DNA of 64,000 bases. Source: Mariannaea sp. PMI_226 (taxonomy: Eukaryota > Ascomycota > Sordariomycetes > Hypocreales > Nectriaceae). Below are positions 48,550-60,344 of the stretch, piece by piece (within the stretch, counting starts at the first letter, position 1; every line of letters starts with the position of its first letter). The position numbers and the translations under genes are program-made. Below the pieces are notes generated by a model. It had not been told where the DNA came from. It was given only the letters and a program-made list of their open reading frames with translations, and made no database searches. The stretch is from the NCBI GenBank assembly GCA_024336345.1, contig JANFOG010000001.1:372001-436000 (forward strand), in the 5' to 3' direction.

Positions 48550-49605
48550 TCATCTCCTCATGCTGCCGATAATTTCTCGCTGCGCCTCCCGGTCCCGAGC
48601 GCCCTCACTTAGGCTTCCAATACTTCGGAGGTCGCCCACCACATCCTTGGCCTTGCCAAAGTAAACTTCCTGCAGCAGGTTGCGCATCTTCAGCTCCATG
48701 TCCTCCACCAATCGGCCGACGTTGGCAATGTGGCTGTCATCGTTCTCGACAGGCAAGTCCTGCTCAACCTGACGGGTCATGTTGCCGCTCAGATCCATGT
48801 CACCCAGGTTGCCTCCGGCGGTCGACAGAGTCAAAATCACCGTAGAGGTAAGCTTGTAGTGGGTTGTCCGGCCACGTTCAATGGCCTCGAAGACGTGAAT
48901 GGAGTCCCATACTCCTTCGGTACTGCCTCCGGAAGGAGATGCTATGGATAGGCGTCAGCTTTTAAAACCCTGTCTTCAAGTGAAAAGGCAGCACGGCGTG
49001 CGTAGGCCAAGTATTCGTACCTTTCTTCAGCAACACCACACCAGCGAATCCATCATCCAGATTCCAGAAGTAGACGCTGCTCACACCACCCTCATAGTAC
49101 AGCTCACGGTAGATATCGAAAGCCTCGTTGGCCTTGACCTCCATCTTGCGTACCCGCTCGCTAGGAATGGCGCCTTCGCCTGCTCCCTCGCTGCCACCTG
49201 CACCTACGCCACCAGCACCGCTCTCATCCAGGGGGGGGTCGAACTGGTTGGACCACGGCGAGCGGTAGCTGTCGCCATCACGGTTGTAGTCGCAGAGGAG
49301 ATAGTCGCGGCCGGTCTGCTTGCATCGGCGGACGGTCAGGGGCTGGTCGACGGACGAGAGCAGGTCCTCTGTCAGATCGGGGGCGAGCGAAATGATGGCA
49401 TTGAGGTGATCAGTCGTCTGCTTGGGGTTGAGCCGACGAAGGAGGTCACTAGAAGTCAAGGGAAGGAAGATATGTTAGTCACAGCATTTTCCATTTGTTC
49501 ACATCCAACAAGAGGGCAAGAAAGTCGCAGAATGAGGGACATGCGAAGGGGAGGAGGGCATGAGGCAGCTCACAGCGCAGAGTCAAAAGGGTCAACGTCA
49601 GCCAT
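48550..49605 (-). CDS. CAP2: F-actin capping protein subunit beta
   Basis: The beta subunit pairs with the alpha subunit to cap barbed ends of actin filaments in patches and cables. Three exons (49605-49574, 49448-49021, 48941-48550) give 283 residues, close to the 270-290 of the family. The start [20 protein letters not shown] is typical. [39 protein letters not shown] and [20 protein letters not shown] are family hallmarks, and the C-terminal tentacle helix is amphipathic ([20 protein letters not shown]). A Gly-rich loop around residues 90-105 ([16 protein letters not shown]) is a lineage-type insertion within the domain. Splice junctions are phase 2 and phase 1, with good consensus and CTGACG-type branch sites. 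Confidence 0.95.
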
Positions 49606-50807
49606 GGTTGCGACGGATGAAAGTGAAAGCGAAAGCGAAAGCGAAGGTTTGTTCAATTTGCCGGATCAGGAAGAGGATGTCGGAGGTTCGGAAAGCGGAG
49701 GTTCAGGCTAGAATTGAAGCTCCGGAGTACGAGGTTCTAGAGTGGCGGGGTTGGTTCCAGGTGGGTGGATGAAGCTCACTGCGACTTGCGGCTGGTTGGT
49801 CTAAGCTCACTCACTCACTTCACTCCCTGGGCTTTCCCCCAAGCAGATTACGTAGCTCGGTTTTCAAAGCACCCTGCCCAACCCACCAAGGTCACCAAGT
49901 ACTCATTACTACAAGTCGCCCAATCTTCTTGTTGTTGACATCGTAATTACAAGCACATAGTATTTCACCAAATTAATCGCAGGCATAATGGAATACAACA
50001 CCAGAGATTTTGATTTTTTTTTAATAATGGTATTCATTTTTAACTAAGTGACTAAGTAAATAAGATTAAGAAAACAAAAGAAAAAAAAAGAATACTCATA
50101 ACATACCAGATACCCACCGTTTCGCAGAAAAGAGCATCTAGTCTCGCCCCGCCTCTCCGCCTCTCATCCACCTCCTCTTAATCTGACGACCGTTGAAGAT
50201 GACTAGAAACGATGTAGTATGGGATGTAGGTGGCCTAGGATGTGATATAGAGAGGGAAATCAGATGGTTCGCACTGACTGGATAATACCAGGGAAGTGAG
50301 TTGAGGGCACTGCATGAGATGGCCAACTTGAATCAAGGAAAGCCTCATCATATCCCACCACAACCTTGCGAATAGCATCGTTTTCTCATCTTCAACCTAT
50401 CTCTCTCGTCGGTCTTCTCCATCGCAAATATTGCAACCAAACAGCCTGACAGAAAAAAAAGGGAAAAGTCTCCGTGTCCCATATGCACCGTGCAACTCGA
50501 ACCGGTTTCCAAAACAAAGAAAATTCATGATATCCACGTATTCGCCGCAAACGCCACGCCCAAAGCACCAGCCTAGGGGTTCGTGAAAGAACTCCCAAAG
50601 TCGGGATATCGAGATGAAAAGAATTGACACAAGAGGGAGCCACAGTCGACTGGAAACGCAATCCGAAGAAGGCCAAGGCGTGTACCGGGAGGCATAAGTC
50701 ATCTTGGAAATGAGAGACGCATCCTCAATGGCAAAAGAAAGGAATATCCTTCACAACCATACCAAGCAGAAGCACTCGATGAAGCTTGAGCTCTCTCAAA
50801 GAGACAT
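49606..50807. other. Intergenic region, CAP2 promoter / BAH-PHD 3' side
   Basis: About 1.2 kb. The CAP2 leader contains a GAAAGC hexamer array at 49625-49645 (listed). The remainder is AT-rich with no supportable gene. Confidence 0.55.
49625..49645. repeat. GAAAGC hexamer array in the CAP2 leader
   Basis: Three exact GAAAGC units and a partial fourth begin 20 bases upstream of the CAP2 ATG; on the transcribed strand this reads GCTTTC. It is probably in the 5' untranslated region. Confidence 0.85.
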
Positions 50808-52290
50808 CTACTCAATGACAGAGCCACAGATCAAGCAGTTGGCCGGCTCGGTCCACTCTCTCTCGCCACCCGTCACGTTCTCTCGCAAATCTTTGATTTC
50901 CCACACGGTTGGTCCATCATTCATTTTCAGATTTGCTTCGAATAGTCCGAGATAAGGTTTGTAATCAGAGCTCTTCTTCTTGCGGTTCTTCTTGGCTGAT
51001 GCCTTGAGGGGAGTGTCGGCGTTCGAAGCGGTCGGAACGGGGGTCGGTGTCATGGTCGTTCGCGGAGTCTCGGTCGCGGCTTTCTTCACAATGGCCTGGT
51101 CCTGTAGGCCTTGCACACTTCCAGAGCGGACATCGATTGTCGCTTGCGTGTCTTTCTCCCCTGATTCCATCGGGCTGAGTGGTCGCGTCGCCTCCTCGTC
51201 TCCCTTTTCCTCCTTGATCGCTGGCTCTTGGGCAAGATGCGGCAAATCAGTACCCAGTCGCTCGTATACTCGCATGAGAACATCATGGCTGAGGCACTCG
51301 TTATGCATCCACTTTCCACAATCCGAATTGGTGCATCCTATCAACGTCTTATCGGGGTTCGCAGGCGTCTCGCACTTGCATGTAAGGTCGACCGACTAAC
51401 TACGTGTCAGCTCTGAACTCAAGAAATGATACCTGTTGGTGTCGCTTACCGAGAGCTGTGACGTTCGGTAGTCCAGTGCCTGTCGCCAATATAGCGCATC
51501 TTGAATCTCTTCATCTTCTGATTCAATCCATTGGTTAACGGTTGCCGGCATGGTGACGCTAACCACATTAATTACATCCACTGGATTGGCGCGTCAGCTT
51601 CGGCATATTATTAAATTATCCAGCCAATTAATATGACTCACTATGATTCGATGCAATCAGCTCGTTCTGGCCATGATAGGGCTGTCTTCCTTGGATTTGT
51701 TTCTTCCCGTCCATGGTTCCAGGCGGCAGTTCATCAGGCCAGTACATCCAATAAACGCGCGCGTAGACATGATGCTCGTCAGCAGCTCGGATCTCCAAGA
51801 TACGGGCCACCCAGTCGTCGTCGGATTTCCGAACAGGCCCAACGGTGCCTGAATTAGCCGCAGCTCGTTGTCGTTCGATTGTTGCTTCGTTCGCGACGAA
51901 TACGAAGCCTTCACTGTAATATTTGACGCTGTTCACTACAAAAACCAGTTAGATTAGATTCCTAGAGCTGCCGCATTACCAAGATGAATGAGATGAGAGG
52001 AGAAACGTACGAACGAAGCTGTTGTACCGTGTCATATCCAGCCATCGCTTAGTTGGTTCGATTGTATAATGAAGATCCATGGTATCGTGGCTCTTAAACT
52101 TGCCAGTAGGTTCAAACGGAGAGATTTGTATGGGAACCCGCTTCTCTTCCTCCTGGCCTTCGCGCTTTCTCTTCTTGTTCTTGTGTCGCTCCCGCTCCGC
52201 CCGCGATGGCGGACCGGGATAGGTAACAGTAAATGGACATTCCGCGCGGTTTTCTTCCACGACGGAACGTGATCGCTTGCGGGAGCTCAT
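50808..52290 (-). CDS. epr-1: BAH-PHD chromatin reader, EPR-1/BP1 type
   Basis: Four exons (52290-52011, 51935-51642, 51580-51450, 51395-50808) give 430 residues. The N-terminal 90 residues are basic with nuclear localisation signals (RHKNKKRKR). A BAH domain spans about 94-235, with the aromatic-rich strand VYARVYWMYWPDEL that could form a methyl-lysine cage. A PHD-like zinc finger starts at CKC (241/243), then C256, C261, WMHNEC (His266, Cys269). The final pair, CLIC (422/425), comes only at the C-terminus after about 150 low-complexity residues. In Neurospora and Fusarium, single-copy BAH-PHD proteins EPR-1/BP1 bind H3K27me3 and are needed for facultative heterochromatin silencing. Orthology is inferred from domain order and size. 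The much larger Snt2-type BAH-PHD proteins are excluded by length. Confidence 0.85.
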
Positions 52291-53021
52291 TGCGGTGACG
52301 TACTGAGCTGAAAGCTCCGATGTTTGATGGTTGTGTCGAAGGGATCGCGTAGCGTGTATTCCGACCCGGGAGGGGTTTCCCCCAAATACGTAACAGCAAT
52401 AAAAAGGGAACAAAAATCTAAGTCGCCAGAGACGGAGTCCAATAATATTAGGACTCGTTACATCGAGGAGGATCGGCGACGTCACGTTTGAGCCAAGCTC
52501 CGGCTGCCTGTGACCGACAAGTCGCGACTTGCGATGTCCTGTGCGCAAGATGAGTGTTATCTAGACGCAATGTCGCAAACTTGGGGGGAGGAAAGCTGAG
52601 GCAAATCCACCGAAGACGCGTGTCACGTGATACAGCCAAGACCCAGCCGACGTGTCTTGGCGGGCCGCCGGGACGAAGGGGGGGGAAAAGGAGGATAAAT
52701 AGCCCGAGAATATGACCAGATTATTATTGTTTTTAATGATGGAGGCTTTCACAGTTCATGGAGTGAGGGAATTGTGAGTAAGTAAGCAACACATTTTATG
52801 AAGAGCACAGAATGATCAAGTGCTTATCCTGAGATGCCTGTGTAGCCTGTATGACATGTCCCAAACCAACACACCGAAATTCCGCATATTGCACCCCCAC
52901 CTAGAGCACAACAAAAACGCCCCAGCCAAACACCATCGCTATGCAGGAATACAGTCAGAAGAAGGAAGAAAAAAATTGATTGCATAGAAAAAGTGGATAA
53001 TAATCGCTCAATAAAAATGTC
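52291..53021. other. BAH-PHD promoter / ATG22 3' region
   Basis: About 730 bases between two same-strand genes. A G-rich tract near 52677-52684 lies in the region. No gene is supported. Confidence 0.6.
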
Positions 53022-55059
53022 CTATTCGCCAGCTCGCCCGTTTGCCGTTACGTGATTCGCGGTCTCGTCATAATCAGAAAGCATGCCACGAGCTTCATCG
53101 TCTTGGTACGGGTACGCGCCGTTCTCTTCGGGGGCGGGAAAGCCCTCAATGCTCTCGGCTAGCTTCGCGCCCTCAAGCTTTCCACGCTCAACGTTGATAA
53201 ACCATATCAAGGGAGCTGGAAACCCAACCAGAGCGGCCAGAAACCAAAAGGCAGGGCGAATGCTCCCCGTCCTGTCGATGATGGCGCCAACAATCGTTGG
53301 TCCAAAAACACTCGATCCCTTGTCTGTAATGGCGTACAACGCGTAAAACGCTGCCTCGGAACCCGGGGGAATCAGCTCTCCGTAGAGAGAACGGCAGTAG
53401 CTGCTCAGGCCTCCGAGAACAAGGCCGTAAACAGCTGCCAAAGGATACATCTCCCACGGTTGCTGGAGTCCGATCACTCCCCAATTCTTCACAAATGGAA
53501 GGTATCCCATTAATCCATAAATCGGAATAAGTTCAAAGAGGGCAATGCAGACAAGAATAGTCTGGTGCGGCTGGAGCTTGAACATGCGGGAGATCCAGGA
53601 CCATCCGAACGCGCCAAAAACTCCACAAACGGTTGAAATTACATTAATCATCCCCAACGCCCATGGTCGCATGTGAAGTGAGGTTTTTGCAAACAGAATC
53701 GCAGTGGATGAAGTTGTGGCAATGGCATCTGAAAGCAGAAACCAGCCAGCAAGGAAAAGGACAATGTCGAGCAGGCGGCGAGCAAGCTGGATAGTCTTGA
53801 AAAGGGACTTCCATGAATAGAGCAAATATGCGAATCCAGATGGCGAGCTCCTCTTACCATCAACAACAAGAGGAGGCCCGGGTCGAGGACGTAGCCACAA
53901 GGCAGCGGGAATGGTGAAAGCGGCCCACCAGGTCCCTACGATGAATAGGACAACCCTTTGACCAAGAGTGGAGTTTTTCATAAGTATGAGAATGCCAATA
54001 GCAGCGCATTGCACAAACAGAGCCGCTATGTATCCAGTGCCAATGCCAATGGCAGAAATACGCGATGACAGTTCCAGTTCTTTAGAGGTGATTTCAGCAT
54101 GGGTAGCGACCGACTTCAAGCTATGGCTCGACTCAGCCAGTAAAGGCGAAGTTGTGTTCACCTCCGAGTTTAAGTCGCCCACTGAATCCTCCAGAGGCCT
54201 TGACTCCAGTCCAGAATCTCCTAGATCAGGGGTGCTGGAAGCTCTGGCTTCGATGACTTCTGGATGATATCGCACCAAGAGGGGCAGAAATGAGTTTAAG
54301 AGGACAAACGATGCGCCAAAGGACGTGTTCGAGACGACTGTCAAGAAGGCACCGAGCATGTAGGTCTCCTTGGTTACGAAGATGTAACACATGACTGAGA
54401 AACTTCCAATCCATGCGAATGCCAACAGAAGCTTTTTGCGGTAGTTGCCATGGTCGGCTGCACAGCTGATGCTTACCACCAAGAGCGCCTGGATCAGAAC
54501 ACTCACGGAGAAGGTGTACATGGCAAAGCTGGCCGTATTGATTTCCATTCCTAATACGTAAACCACACACTGGCCGTCGTCTTTGGCCTTGCTATCACTC
54601 GAGCCGCATGGTGTCTTTCTATCTGAAAGCAAGACGCCATTCTCTCGTGCGAGTGTCTCGAGGAGGATGGGGATGAAAGATGCTACAACGATATATGTTA
54701 GTTGCGCCGCGCTTCACTGGAATTATAGTATTATATGAAGACACACCAATACCGCAAATCACATATGTCTCGGCGGCAAACGCATAACTGTACCAACCGA
54801 GTAGCTCTTTCTTGCTCGTTGGGCGGTCATCGCGGCCGGCATGACTCAGCAGGGGCGGCCGTCGCGAGCCGGCCTCACGATCGCTGGAGCTCATGCTATA
54901 GCCGTCGTGATCGCAATCGTCAGAAGATGATCTTTCGTCGTCGGCTTCAAAGGCGGATGTGGCGCAGGAATGAAATGAACGTTTGGAAAGAGTTGATTGA
55001 CCAGAAAGAAGACGTTGGCCCTGAAGTGACGGGCGCGGATTCTCCAATGCCGACGTCAT
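53022..55059 (-). CDS. ATG22: ATG22, vacuolar amino-acid efflux protein
   Basis: Atg22 is a vacuolar membrane MFS-type permease that exports amino acids released by autophagic breakdown. Two exons (55059-54747, 54682-53022) give 657 residues. The junction rebuilds YVICGIASFIPILLETLARE, the family-specific first membrane segment. Other Atg22 landmarks are LGWYSYAFAAE, TASFAMYTFSVSVLIQA, FVLLNSFLPLLVRYHPE and QQPWEMYPLAAVYGLVLGG. A long acidic, Ser-rich loop separates the two halves. About eleven hydrophobic segments can be marked. The N-terminal 95 residues are polar and Ser-rich, presumably cytosolic. Exon 2 has no intron-like interruption. Confidence 0.94.
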
Positions 55060-56806
55060 GTCTACCTTGCAGGCGTCCGGCGCGCCCCGTGATAACGCCC
55101 GCCCCCGGTTTACCGCACGTGACTGTCGGTCAGGTTGCCAATTCAGCCTTCACCTAGAGCTCATTACCTTGATCTTCCAATAATAAGACGTCCCTGGTCC
55201 ATGTGCAAAATCAATACTACCTGCCGCACAGATGCGCTCACGAAAGCAGACGGTACGTATATTAATTTGCAGGTTATCTTCACCTTGCGAAAAATGAGGG
55301 GGAGGAATGAGTGAACCAGGGCGATGGCAATTGTCCACTCAACATGCGCCGGGCTTCGCGCATTCTTAAACACAGACTTGAACCCGACCCTGGCATCGTC
55401 GTATTTCTGCTTTTAGCCTCTGTGTCAATAACTACCAGCTAGTATAGAATTGCAACATGGGTTCCGGCCAAGGTCTAAGCATGCACAAGATGGACAAAGA
55501 CGGCATTCTTGACATGAGAATCCCATGCGCCCATTCGTTCTTTTTGGGGACTCGCTTCTTCAACGGGTCCCCAGCCGATGATCGTTGGAGGACAACATTT
55601 TATCAACGGGTAGCCATGGCGCTTGGTAAACCACTGGCTGGAGCTAGCTTTGACGATCCAGTTCATCCCTCGAGGCTGTTAGTACGGCGCAAGCGGGAAA
55701 GAGGTCTAGCTGGACAAACTACGAGCATAGCTACCTACCTAGTCTGTAAGGTGCTCCGCAGAGAGTAGATGTATGGTACAGTAGCGTGGGACAGCAAATA
55801 CGGAATAATCAAGTTATTTATTGGTTAGGCTGTCAAACACGTCCAGGTGAGAGATGATATATACATGTGCCTATGTGTGTGTCTGTATGCGTGAGTATAG
55901 ATATACCATGAAATAAGTAAGCAGAGATTTATTGATCGCAAGACGTAATAGACTTACATACCGCAGTGTCTCTCTGCATCTCTCACATGGATCAATCACC
56001 AGACGAGGGGATGTGGGGTGTGGAGGGTTCAATGACTGGGAGGGTCCAAGAGATCATCCTGGGCATGCAGTAGGCTGCCCCATTCAACGTCATGGCGGCA
56101 ACCCCCCCCCGATACTGTAAAAGAATGCCTTGATCCAAGACTGCAGCTGTCTTGTCTAATCCAGCCGTGCAGGACTTCTAGCTATTTCCTTTATAATGCA
56201 AGAGTCTTATCTCGCAGGAAGTGCAATTTGCTTCACCCTTCTTCGCCAAGCTTGACCGTGCCGAGATATTTGGGTGTCCAGCATTTCTGTGCTCTGCCGC
56301 AGGTGGGTTGCATCATATACAGTAAATACCATAGTACATTCGTCTGTGAATAAGCCATAGGTGCTTTGCTTTCGACTTGAGGGCTTTCTGATACTGTTAT
56401 GCCTGTGAGCAGTATCTTAGTGGTCGAATGATGGGCTTACGCCACTAATTTGCGACAATGATGAGACCATCGCACAGCCAGACCCTACACTGAAGATTGC
56501 GAAGGAAAGGAAATGGAGGGGAAATATGGAAGTCGCATGCAACTCGAGCCGATACAACAATAAAAAGAAAGTCAAGATATCATGCCACCAAAATAAATAA
56601 GAAAGAAAAATTATAAAAAAAAATTGTGGTGGGGAATCTTGGGTATTTTCCACAAAGAAGCATCAATGGCACGTCATGGGACGGCCAGTACGAAAAGCAC
56701 CATCCTGGCATCTGAATCTCCCCCTTCCCCATCTCCTACTGCGCATAATTGTCTCCTTCTCTGCTCAGCTCGTTCCTTTCATCGTCGCTTTCAAACCCAT
56801 AGATAT
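55060..56806. other. ATG22 upstream region
   Basis: About 1.7 kb. A plus-strand open frame at 55457-55768 (103 codons) starts with a fair context but has no recognisable domain. GT/AT-rich sequence lies at about 55860-55910. No gene is supported with confidence. Confidence 0.5.
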
Positions 56807-57430
56807 TTACTTCTTGCCGAGACCAAAGAGTTTCTGCTTGAGTCTATCTGCCACGCTCTGGGGAGCGTGAAGAGCACGATGCACAATGGGTTTCTCGGCG
56901 GGTTTCTCGCCAGAGATATCCAAAGAGACTTTCTCACTGCCTTCCTTGAACTCGTTTCCGGCACCGCCGCGACCGGTGTGATAGTCCCGGCCGTCCTGGC
57001 TGGGTCGAACGGCAGACTCGGGGATAAAGTCCTGGTCCCTGCGCTCGATGGCTTTGGTGCCCACGTCGGAGATGTTGCCAGCGCCTGTAATTCGTGTCCT
57101 CGTTAGCTGATATCTTGCCACAGTGAAAATAAATGTGAGAAGGGTATTGATATTTGCAAGTCAGTATCTTTTGGCTGTGTTTGTTGCCTCCCTTCTTTCT
57201 CTATTCTACTAGGTGTAATTGGTTGGTTGTGTTAAATGGATTAAGGGAGGATTCGCGGCGCAGCAAAACAAAGCATGTAGGTTGTCCATACCTCCTCGCC
57301 CGGAACTGTATGCGCCATCGCCATGGCTGCCCTCAGGACCAGCCCGAACTACCTCGCCATCAACATATTTGGTGTCATCGACATTGAAATTGCCTGCGCC
57401 GCCGCGGCCGTGAGAGATTTCGTTGGTCAT
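56807..57430 (-). CDS. DUF3602 family protein with GRGGAGN repeats
   Basis: Two exons (57430-57292, 57084-56807) give 138 residues. Three GRGGAGN repeats start at residues 8, 44 and 84, separated by 36 and 40 residues, the defining pattern of this fungal family. The intron interrupts repeat 2 between RGG and AGN, in phase 1. The C-terminus is basic and helical (VADRLKQKLFGLGKK). No signal peptide or membrane segment is visible, and the protein is probably largely disordered between repeats. Start 57430 is chosen because MTNEISHGRGGAGN begins the first repeat directly; the frame stays open further upstream without a family signature. Members are common in ascomycetes and of unknown function. 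Confidence 0.87.
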
Positions 57431-59507
57431 GGGTGCTGATAAGAGAGTATCCGGGTTGACGGGGATCCGAGCTAGGATGTTTTTGGATCGAACGTGTAAG
57501 TGGAGTGCGATTGTGAAGTGAAAATAAGAACGTTTGACAGAGTGGTCTGGGGAATGGCAATGTCTTATAGCCACAAAACGGGGGAACGGGGGTAAAGGGG
57601 AAGGATTTGTTCGAATCTGGGGGAATGGGCAGTCAAGGAGGTGGGAAAGAATCGGACAAGGCAGAACGAGGCATCGATAAGGTCACCACAGATGTTGGAT
57701 CATCGATTCCTGGCATCGGAGGCTGAGAAGCGCGGCACCTAGGTTAATGAGGAGGGCCCGCTATCGGTGGCTCCCTATCCCTATCAGCTGCAAGAGACGA
57801 AAGAAACGGACCCTTACAAAGGCACGACCAGAGGACCGGGCACCTATCCTATCTCCCGCGGTGGAGCAAGCATCTGGAAAGGCCGGCTGCTTCGAGAGCG
57901 GGATGATGATGCTCATGATGGCGTACAACAGTGGGCGGGCTGGGCGCCAAGGCCCTGGTCATGCTATTGAGGTGACTAACTAACAACCTTCTGCTTGGTG
58001 CATCCGTAGCACTGGGCATCCCAACGTGCCATGTGCAATGGCGAACCAGTGAACGATTGCAGACTGATCCTGACATGACCTTGTTACGTATCTGAATTGG
58101 GTCTGCAATGGATGCCTTTATCAGACTGATGGGCGCGGGGGGTGGTGGGCACACGGGCTCGGGAGCTTATCAGTGACCCTGTAGTTATCGATATTTCTCG
58201 CCAACCAGGATTGGCCGCTCATGAAAAGAGGAAGACGCTGGCATCTCATTGGGTCCGACGGATCAAATTGACTACAGTTCTCGCTCATCAGAGTTATCTG
58301 TTTGTCAATCTTAATCTCGAACCTGCGAACGTCTGGTCGTTTTTTTTTTCCTGTTGCATGCGTGCCGCTCTCGGGCGTCCTCCGTCAGCCACAAACCTAG
58401 CGAAAAATGTGGAGGGCGCCTTTTGTTCCTCGAGCCTTTGCGGTTTGCCGAGTGCGTATGGTACGGCCAGGAAAATACTGTTCGCCCGAATATGGATGTT
58501 TGCGGTCGAATCATGGCGACGCGATCTGGAATAAAATGCTGTAAACATTATAACTTATCCCAGTAGGTAGACCCTACAAACATTTCTCCGTGGACATTTC
58601 GTGATGAAATACAGGTGGTGAAGCGAACATGTGTTAGGTAGGTACCTGTCTTGGTAAGATACCTCTATCCAGGTACCTTTATTCATGGTTTACTTAAGAT
58701 AGGGTAGGTGCATATAATAGATAACCGATAAGATAAGAAAGCTCTCTCAACTATGACCAAAGGGGTATGTTCCGCAAAGTATTTGTATCCAGATTGGCCA
58801 AGATCTAGTATGATCTTCAAAACCTAAAGAAAAGAAATGTACGTCTTTCTTCCAGGTCATATTCTTCCCATCTTGTCTCTGATAATCGAGGGATGAGAGA
58901 CGGGGCACATATTTAACATATATGCAACACATTGAATGCAAAAGCCTTGCACACTTTGTTTGTTGATTACAAGCAACGATAGCTCATAGCCACCTCTTAT
59001 ACCATTTATTACCTCAATGTCAGGCTTTCTTTGTCTATTTACCATCCCGTGGGCAGAAGTTGGAACACGCACATTCTGAACTAAACAGTTCCTCGCAAAC
59101 TGTTGGAAGAAGTCGGTGCGTTGACTCTCGGAAGACAAGCTCGCTCACAGTCAATGTTCAGAGAACATCACTCGGGCATGGCGCCTTTGTTCGCCACCCT
59201 TTTTGCGAGATTGTCCTCTCATAGTTTTGTGAGCTTGGAGAAAAAATAACAGTGTTTTCAGAGAAGGCTGGTGTGTTCCGAAGCAAGGCGCACTATAAGA
59301 ACTCCGATAATTTTGACCGGATCCGGATCTTTGGTTTTGCAGTTTATCATAGGATCTCGTTTCCCCCCTCCTCCCCTTCTCTCTCCCCCAGCCATTTCTT
59401 ACCATCCTGTTCGAAAGACGCGAGAATATTCAGTTGAATCCTTGTCATACACTGACATTAAACCCAAATAGAGCTAGAAGGAGCCTTGGGTCTCAATCAT
59501 TCATACC
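57431..59507. other. 2.1-kb intergenic region
   Basis: It lies between the divergent DUF3602 and Cys-rich genes. AGGTACCT occurs at 58640 and 58671. A short open frame at 57767-57970 begins with GTG and has no ATG start. No gene is supported. Confidence 0.5.
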
Positions 59508-60344
59508 ATGTGCCACCAAGTCTTCCTATACACTTGTCGTCACACTAAACGCGTGCGACTCCCATGCCGTCGGTTGCTTAAACGGAACTCATCTCTCTTC
59601 GGTCCTCTCAAGCAATGCTTCCTCCCCATAGAACCTTGCAATAGACTTGTAAATGGCCTTGAGCGCCTAAGTGGCGCGTGCAAAGAATGCAAACCTAAGA
59701 AACGTGATGAGTGGCCCCTGTGGAGTGAGACTTGTCACTATCGCCACGCTTCGTTCATCGACGGTGAAACACATGTTGAATCATATACACGAGGTCAAGA
59801 ACCTGTGCAGCAGAGTACACAGCTCAGACCGCACATCACTTTTGCTGAAACCCAGAGTCCTAAAGTGAAGGCTATCCCGACCGACGATATGACTATGCCG
59901 AGTCCTGACTGGCTGATTCAGACACGACGATGGAGTTGTGAGATCCTCGATGCTCGGAAATATGGAGTACTGGTTTCTGGTGAATGTCCACAGCATTCGC
60001 AGGAGACTTTGCAAAAAAATGCCTATGACGAGGGCCTGGGGTCTATCTACCGAGTCTCAGCTCGTGAGGATTTGTACAATGAGTTTAGGCGTTGTCTGTC
60101 CGACTTGCCTGATCAGGATATTATCGCCGAAGTCATGGAGAATCGCATCCTCATTGACCCAGAAATAAGCAAATCAGCCCTCCTTCATGAGGGTAAACGT
60201 ATCGCAACAGAGCTGAATTCGTTGCCAGAACGTGCGAGGCCTGAAAAGCCGTTGAAGGCACCGTGTTCACCTCGGGACGCACGTTTTTCTTATGACATCG
60301 GTTCTTTTGCTGCAAGACGGAGCGTGGCGGTGGCATGTCGGTGA
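59508..60344 (+). CDS. Hypothetical protein with Cys/His-rich N-terminus
   Basis: An uninterrupted frame of 278 codons with no overlapping antisense frame of similar length. The N-terminus MCHQVFLYTCRHTKRVRLPC is followed by CFLPIEPCNRL and CKECK, a spaced Cys/His set like the small zinc-binding motif at the start of many fungal proteins of unknown function. The remainder is mixed charged sequence with predicted helices (FRRCLSDLPDQDIIAEVMEN) and no membrane segment. A GTGAGT donor at 60341 and a GTGGTAG acceptor ending at 60412 could replace the last codons, giving an alternative end (RRYRVRH, stop at 60434). I do not recognise a specific family, and expression is unproven. Confidence 0.6.
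   Translation: MCHQVFLYTCRHTKRVRLPCRRLLKRNSSLFGPLKQCFLPIEPCNRLVNGLERLSGACKECKPKKRDEWPLWSETCHYRHASFIDGETHVESYTRGQEPVQQSTQLRPHITFAETQSPKVKAIPTDDMTMPSPDWLIQTRRWSCEILDARKYGVLVSGECPQHSQETLQKNAYDEGLGSIYRVSAREDLYNEFRRCLSDLPDQDIIAEVMENRILIDPEISKSALLHEGKRIATELNSLPERARPEKPLKAPCSPRDARFSYDIGSFAARRSVAVACR

Noticed and set aside
55457..55768. 103-codon plus-strand open frame behind ATG22
   Set aside because: Short, no homology I recognise, mixed composition; insufficient support for a gene.
57767..57970. Small frame containing a SRGGAS segment near the DUF3602 gene, considered as a decayed DUF3602 copy
   Set aside because: It begins with GTG, has only one weak motif resemblance and no repeat spacing.
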